Source of the DNA: Solirubrobacteraceae bacterium
GTDB lineage: Bacteria > Actinomycetota > Thermoleophilia > Solirubrobacterales > Solirubrobacteraceae
Direction: 5' to 3'
DNA: 14,934 nt
Assembly: GCA_019683665.1 (NCBI GenBank)
Contig: JADGIB010000058.1
Location: forward strand, 1-14,934
The notes beneath the pieces were generated by a model that was given only the letters and a program-made list of their open reading frames with translations, was not told where the DNA came from and did not search any database. The translations under genes and the position numbers were made by a program. Shown one piece after another: positions 13,605 to 14,934 of this stretch; positions within the stretch are counted from its first letter, which is position 1; every line of letters begins with the position of its first letter.

Positions 13605-14519
13605 TCAGAACGGCCTGCGCACCAGCCCCATGAGCGCCTGCGCGGTCACCCACACCGGCGTCTGCGCGCTCGAGCGCGAGTAGCGGAACGAGCCGTCGCG
13701 GGCCTGGAGCGTGCGCAGGAACGCGATCGGGTCGCGCCCGCCGCGGCGGCGCAGCCGCCGCGGGTCGCGCCCGGCCGCCGCCAGCGCCTGGATCGCCCAC
13801 GCCGTCGACTGCGCGTTCGAGGCCTGGCCGGGCAGCAGCGGGAACCCGCCGTCGGCGCGCTGGCGGGCGACGAGCCAGCGCAGCGCCCGGCGCACCGGGG
13901 CCGACCCGCGGCCGCGGCCGCCGCGCAGCAGCCCCTGGACCGCTGCGGCGGTGTCGTCGACGCCGCTGGCGCCGCCCCGGCCCGCGGCGCTGAACCCGCC
14001 GTCGTCGTTCTGCTGGCCGGCCAGCCACCCGGTCGCGCGCCGGACGGCCGCGTCGCCCGGCGGGCGGCCGGCCGACCGCAGCGCGAAGATCGCGAACGCG
14101 GTCGTCGTCACCCGCCCGTCGAACGAGCCGTCGGGGAGCTGCAGCTCCAGCAGGCGCGGCACGAGCGTGCTCGCCCCGCCGGTCGCCCGCAGGGCCAGGA
14201 TCGCGCGCGCCGTCACCGAGGCGTCGTCGAGCTCGGCCTTCGCCGCCCGCGCGACGGCCTCGGCGAGCGTGTCGCCGCCGAGCTGGCGGACGTCGGCCGG
14301 GTCGCGCCCGGCCGCGCGCAGCCCGATGGCGACCCAGTGCGTGGCGATCGGGGTCGTCTGCGACCGCGGCTCGAACCCGTAGCCGCCGTCGCCGTTCTGC
14401 GCGCGCTCCAGGTAGGCGACCGCCCGCTGCGCCGGGGTGGCGGCGGTCCCGGCCGCCGCGGGCCCCAGCAGGAGCCCGGCGACGGCGAGAGCGAGCGCGA
14501 CGAGGCGCCTAGCGGACAC
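13605..14519 (-). CDS. Secreted prenyltransferase/squalene-cyclase-like repeat protein
   Basis: A 304-residue protein with an N-terminal signal peptide (SARRLVALALAVAGLLLGP, then AAAGTAAT) followed by an alpha/alpha-toroid repeat domain. At least five repeats end in Q-x(2-3)-DG-(G/S)-(F/Y): QNGDGGYGF (41), QLPDGSFDG (127), QQNDDGGF (169), QRADGGF (220) and QARDGSF (272), each preceded by a helix of the type AVAYLERA or ATGWLAG. This fold is shared by squalene cyclases, protein prenyltransferase beta subunits, complement TEDs and the cobalamin-binding intrinsic factor alpha domain. I see no DxDD or zinc-ligand set, so it is probably not a cyclase. GTG at 14517-14519 is chosen because it opens the signal peptide; it overlaps the upstream gene's end by 11 bases. 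Function unknown, perhaps binding of an extracellular ligand or glycan. Confidence 0.82.
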   Translation of the reverse strand: MSARRLVALALAVAGLLLGPAAAGTAATPAQRAVAYLERAQNGDGGYGFEPRSQTTPIATHWVAIGLRAAGRDPADVRQLGGDTLAEAVARAAKAELDDASVTARAILALRATGGASTLVPRLLELQLPDGSFDGRVTTTAFAIFALRSAGRPPGDAAVRRATGWLAGQQNDDGGFSAAGRGGASGVDDTAAAVQGLLRGGRGRGSAPVRRALRWLVARQRADGGFPLLPGQASNAQSTAWAIQALAAAGRDPRRLRRRGGRDPIAFLRTLQARDGSFRYSRSSAQTPVWVTAQALMGLVRRPF

Positions 14520-14934
14520 GGAACCGGAGGCTGTGGATCGCGCTGCGGTTGCCGGCGGCGTCCGTGGCCCGCACCTGCAGCTGGTAGAGGCCGGACGGCA
14601 GCCGCCGCGGCAGCAGGTACGACCACGAGGCCGACGAGCCGACCCGGAACCAGCGCGCCTCGCGGCGGCAGGAGATGCGGCGGAAGCGCTCCGTCGCGCC
14701 GTCGTAGGCCGCGCAGCGGCGGCCGTGGCGGCGGTGCAGGCGCAGCTCGACGGAGGCGATCGCGCCCTCGTCGGCCACCGTGCCGCGCAGCTCGCGCGGC
14801 GCGCGCCGCCGCGAGAAGCGCTGGCGGTTGCGCAGCCCGGAGATCGTCGCGACCGGCGGGGTCGTGTCGACCGCCGCCGGCGACTCCACCGGCGAGGGGA
14901 CGACCGGGGCCGGGCTCGTATACACATCTCCCAG
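14509..14934 (-). CDS. Ig-like secreted protein, 5' end missing
   Basis: The C-terminal part of a protein that runs off the right edge of the contig. A proline/serine/valine-rich linker (SPAPVVPSPVESPAAVDTTP) leads into a beta-rich domain starting PPVATISGL and ending SGLYQLQVRATDAAGNRSA, a common closing motif of bacterial Ig-like or fibronectin-like extracellular domains. Two cysteines (RRCAAYDG and RISCRRE) may form a disulfide, supporting an extracytoplasmic location. The apparent ATG at 14925 lies in sequence that looks like sequencing adapter (14919-14934), so it is not a real start; genomic coding sequence probably ends near 14912-14918 here. The 3' end overlaps the toroid-protein gene, suggesting a two-gene secreted unit. 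The function of the missing part is unknown. Confidence 0.7.
   Translation of the reverse strand: MGDVYTSPAPVVPSPVESPAAVDTTPPVATISGLRNRQRFSRRRAPRELRGTVADEGAIASVELRLHRRHGRRCAAYDGATERFRRISCRREARWFRVGSSASWSYLLPRRLPSGLYQLQVRATDAAGNRSAIHSLRFRVR
14919..14934. other. Probable Nextera/Tn5 adapter remnant at contig end
   Basis: The last 16 bases, TATACACATCTCCCAG, match the Nextera transposase adapter read-through (TATACACATCTCCGAG within the Tn5 mosaic end and its extension) at 15 of 16 positions. Location at the very end of the contig fits untrimmed adapter. The preceding CTCG also resembles the adapter's CTCT, so the junction with genomic sequence is somewhere around 14912-14919. Confidence 0.85.

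Noticed and set aside
1..14934. CRISPR array, tRNA or rRNA genes, transposases, prophage genes
   Set aside because: No regularly spaced direct repeats, no cloverleaf or rRNA signature, and no mobile-element or phage protein were recognised on either strand.

Overview
The window looks like one assembled contig from a very GC-rich bacterium, by eye well above 70% G+C with G or C at nearly every third codon position. Codon use, GTG/ATG starts with 4-base GTGA or ATGA overlaps, start codons preceded by a TANNNT hexamer instead of a Shine-Dalgarno, and the gene families suggest an actinobacterium, perhaps Thermoleophilia/Solirubrobacterales-like. That placement is inference.

Layout: (1) 73-4379, minus strand: MFS transporter, FUSC-type membrane protein, YqgE/AlgH protein and an orphan TrpB2-type tryptophan synthase beta chain. 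The first three genes are tightly packed and TrpB2 follows after 34 bp. (2) 4446-5792, plus: a membrane HD-GYP protein (predicted c-di-GMP phosphodiesterase), divergent from the MFS gene. (3) 5793-6168: the only long gene-free stretch. It holds a strongly structured RNA candidate with mutually exclusive terminator and antiterminator pairings, and is bracketed by a 13-bp inverted repeat. (4) 6169-6648, plus: an unrecognised 159-residue protein whose 3' end overlaps a convergent 625-residue VLCAD-like acyl-CoA dehydrogenase (6597-8474, minus). (5) 8549-9519, plus: an AzlC/AzlD branched-chain amino acid exporter pair. (6) 9612-13516, plus: a compact zinc-type ABC uptake operon. Its first gene is an ABC-3 permease fused in frame to a ZnuA-like binding protein; then come the ATPase, a second ABC-3 permease and a Fur/Zur-like repressor. 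A palindrome covers the first start codon. (7) 13552-13602: a 16-bp perfect inverted repeat separating convergent genes. (8) 13605-14934, minus: a secreted alpha/alpha-toroid repeat protein and a truncated Ig-like secreted protein.

The right end (about 14919-14934) nearly matches Nextera/Tn5 adapter sequence and is probably not genomic. The left end (1-60) is almost pure G/C runs and also suspect.

The two most interesting items are the attenuator-like RNA at 5925-6121, which I cannot assign to a known riboswitch class, and the permease-binding protein fusion in the zinc operon. In that operon the parts fit together: binding domain, two permeases, one ATPase, a metal-sensing repressor and a candidate operator.
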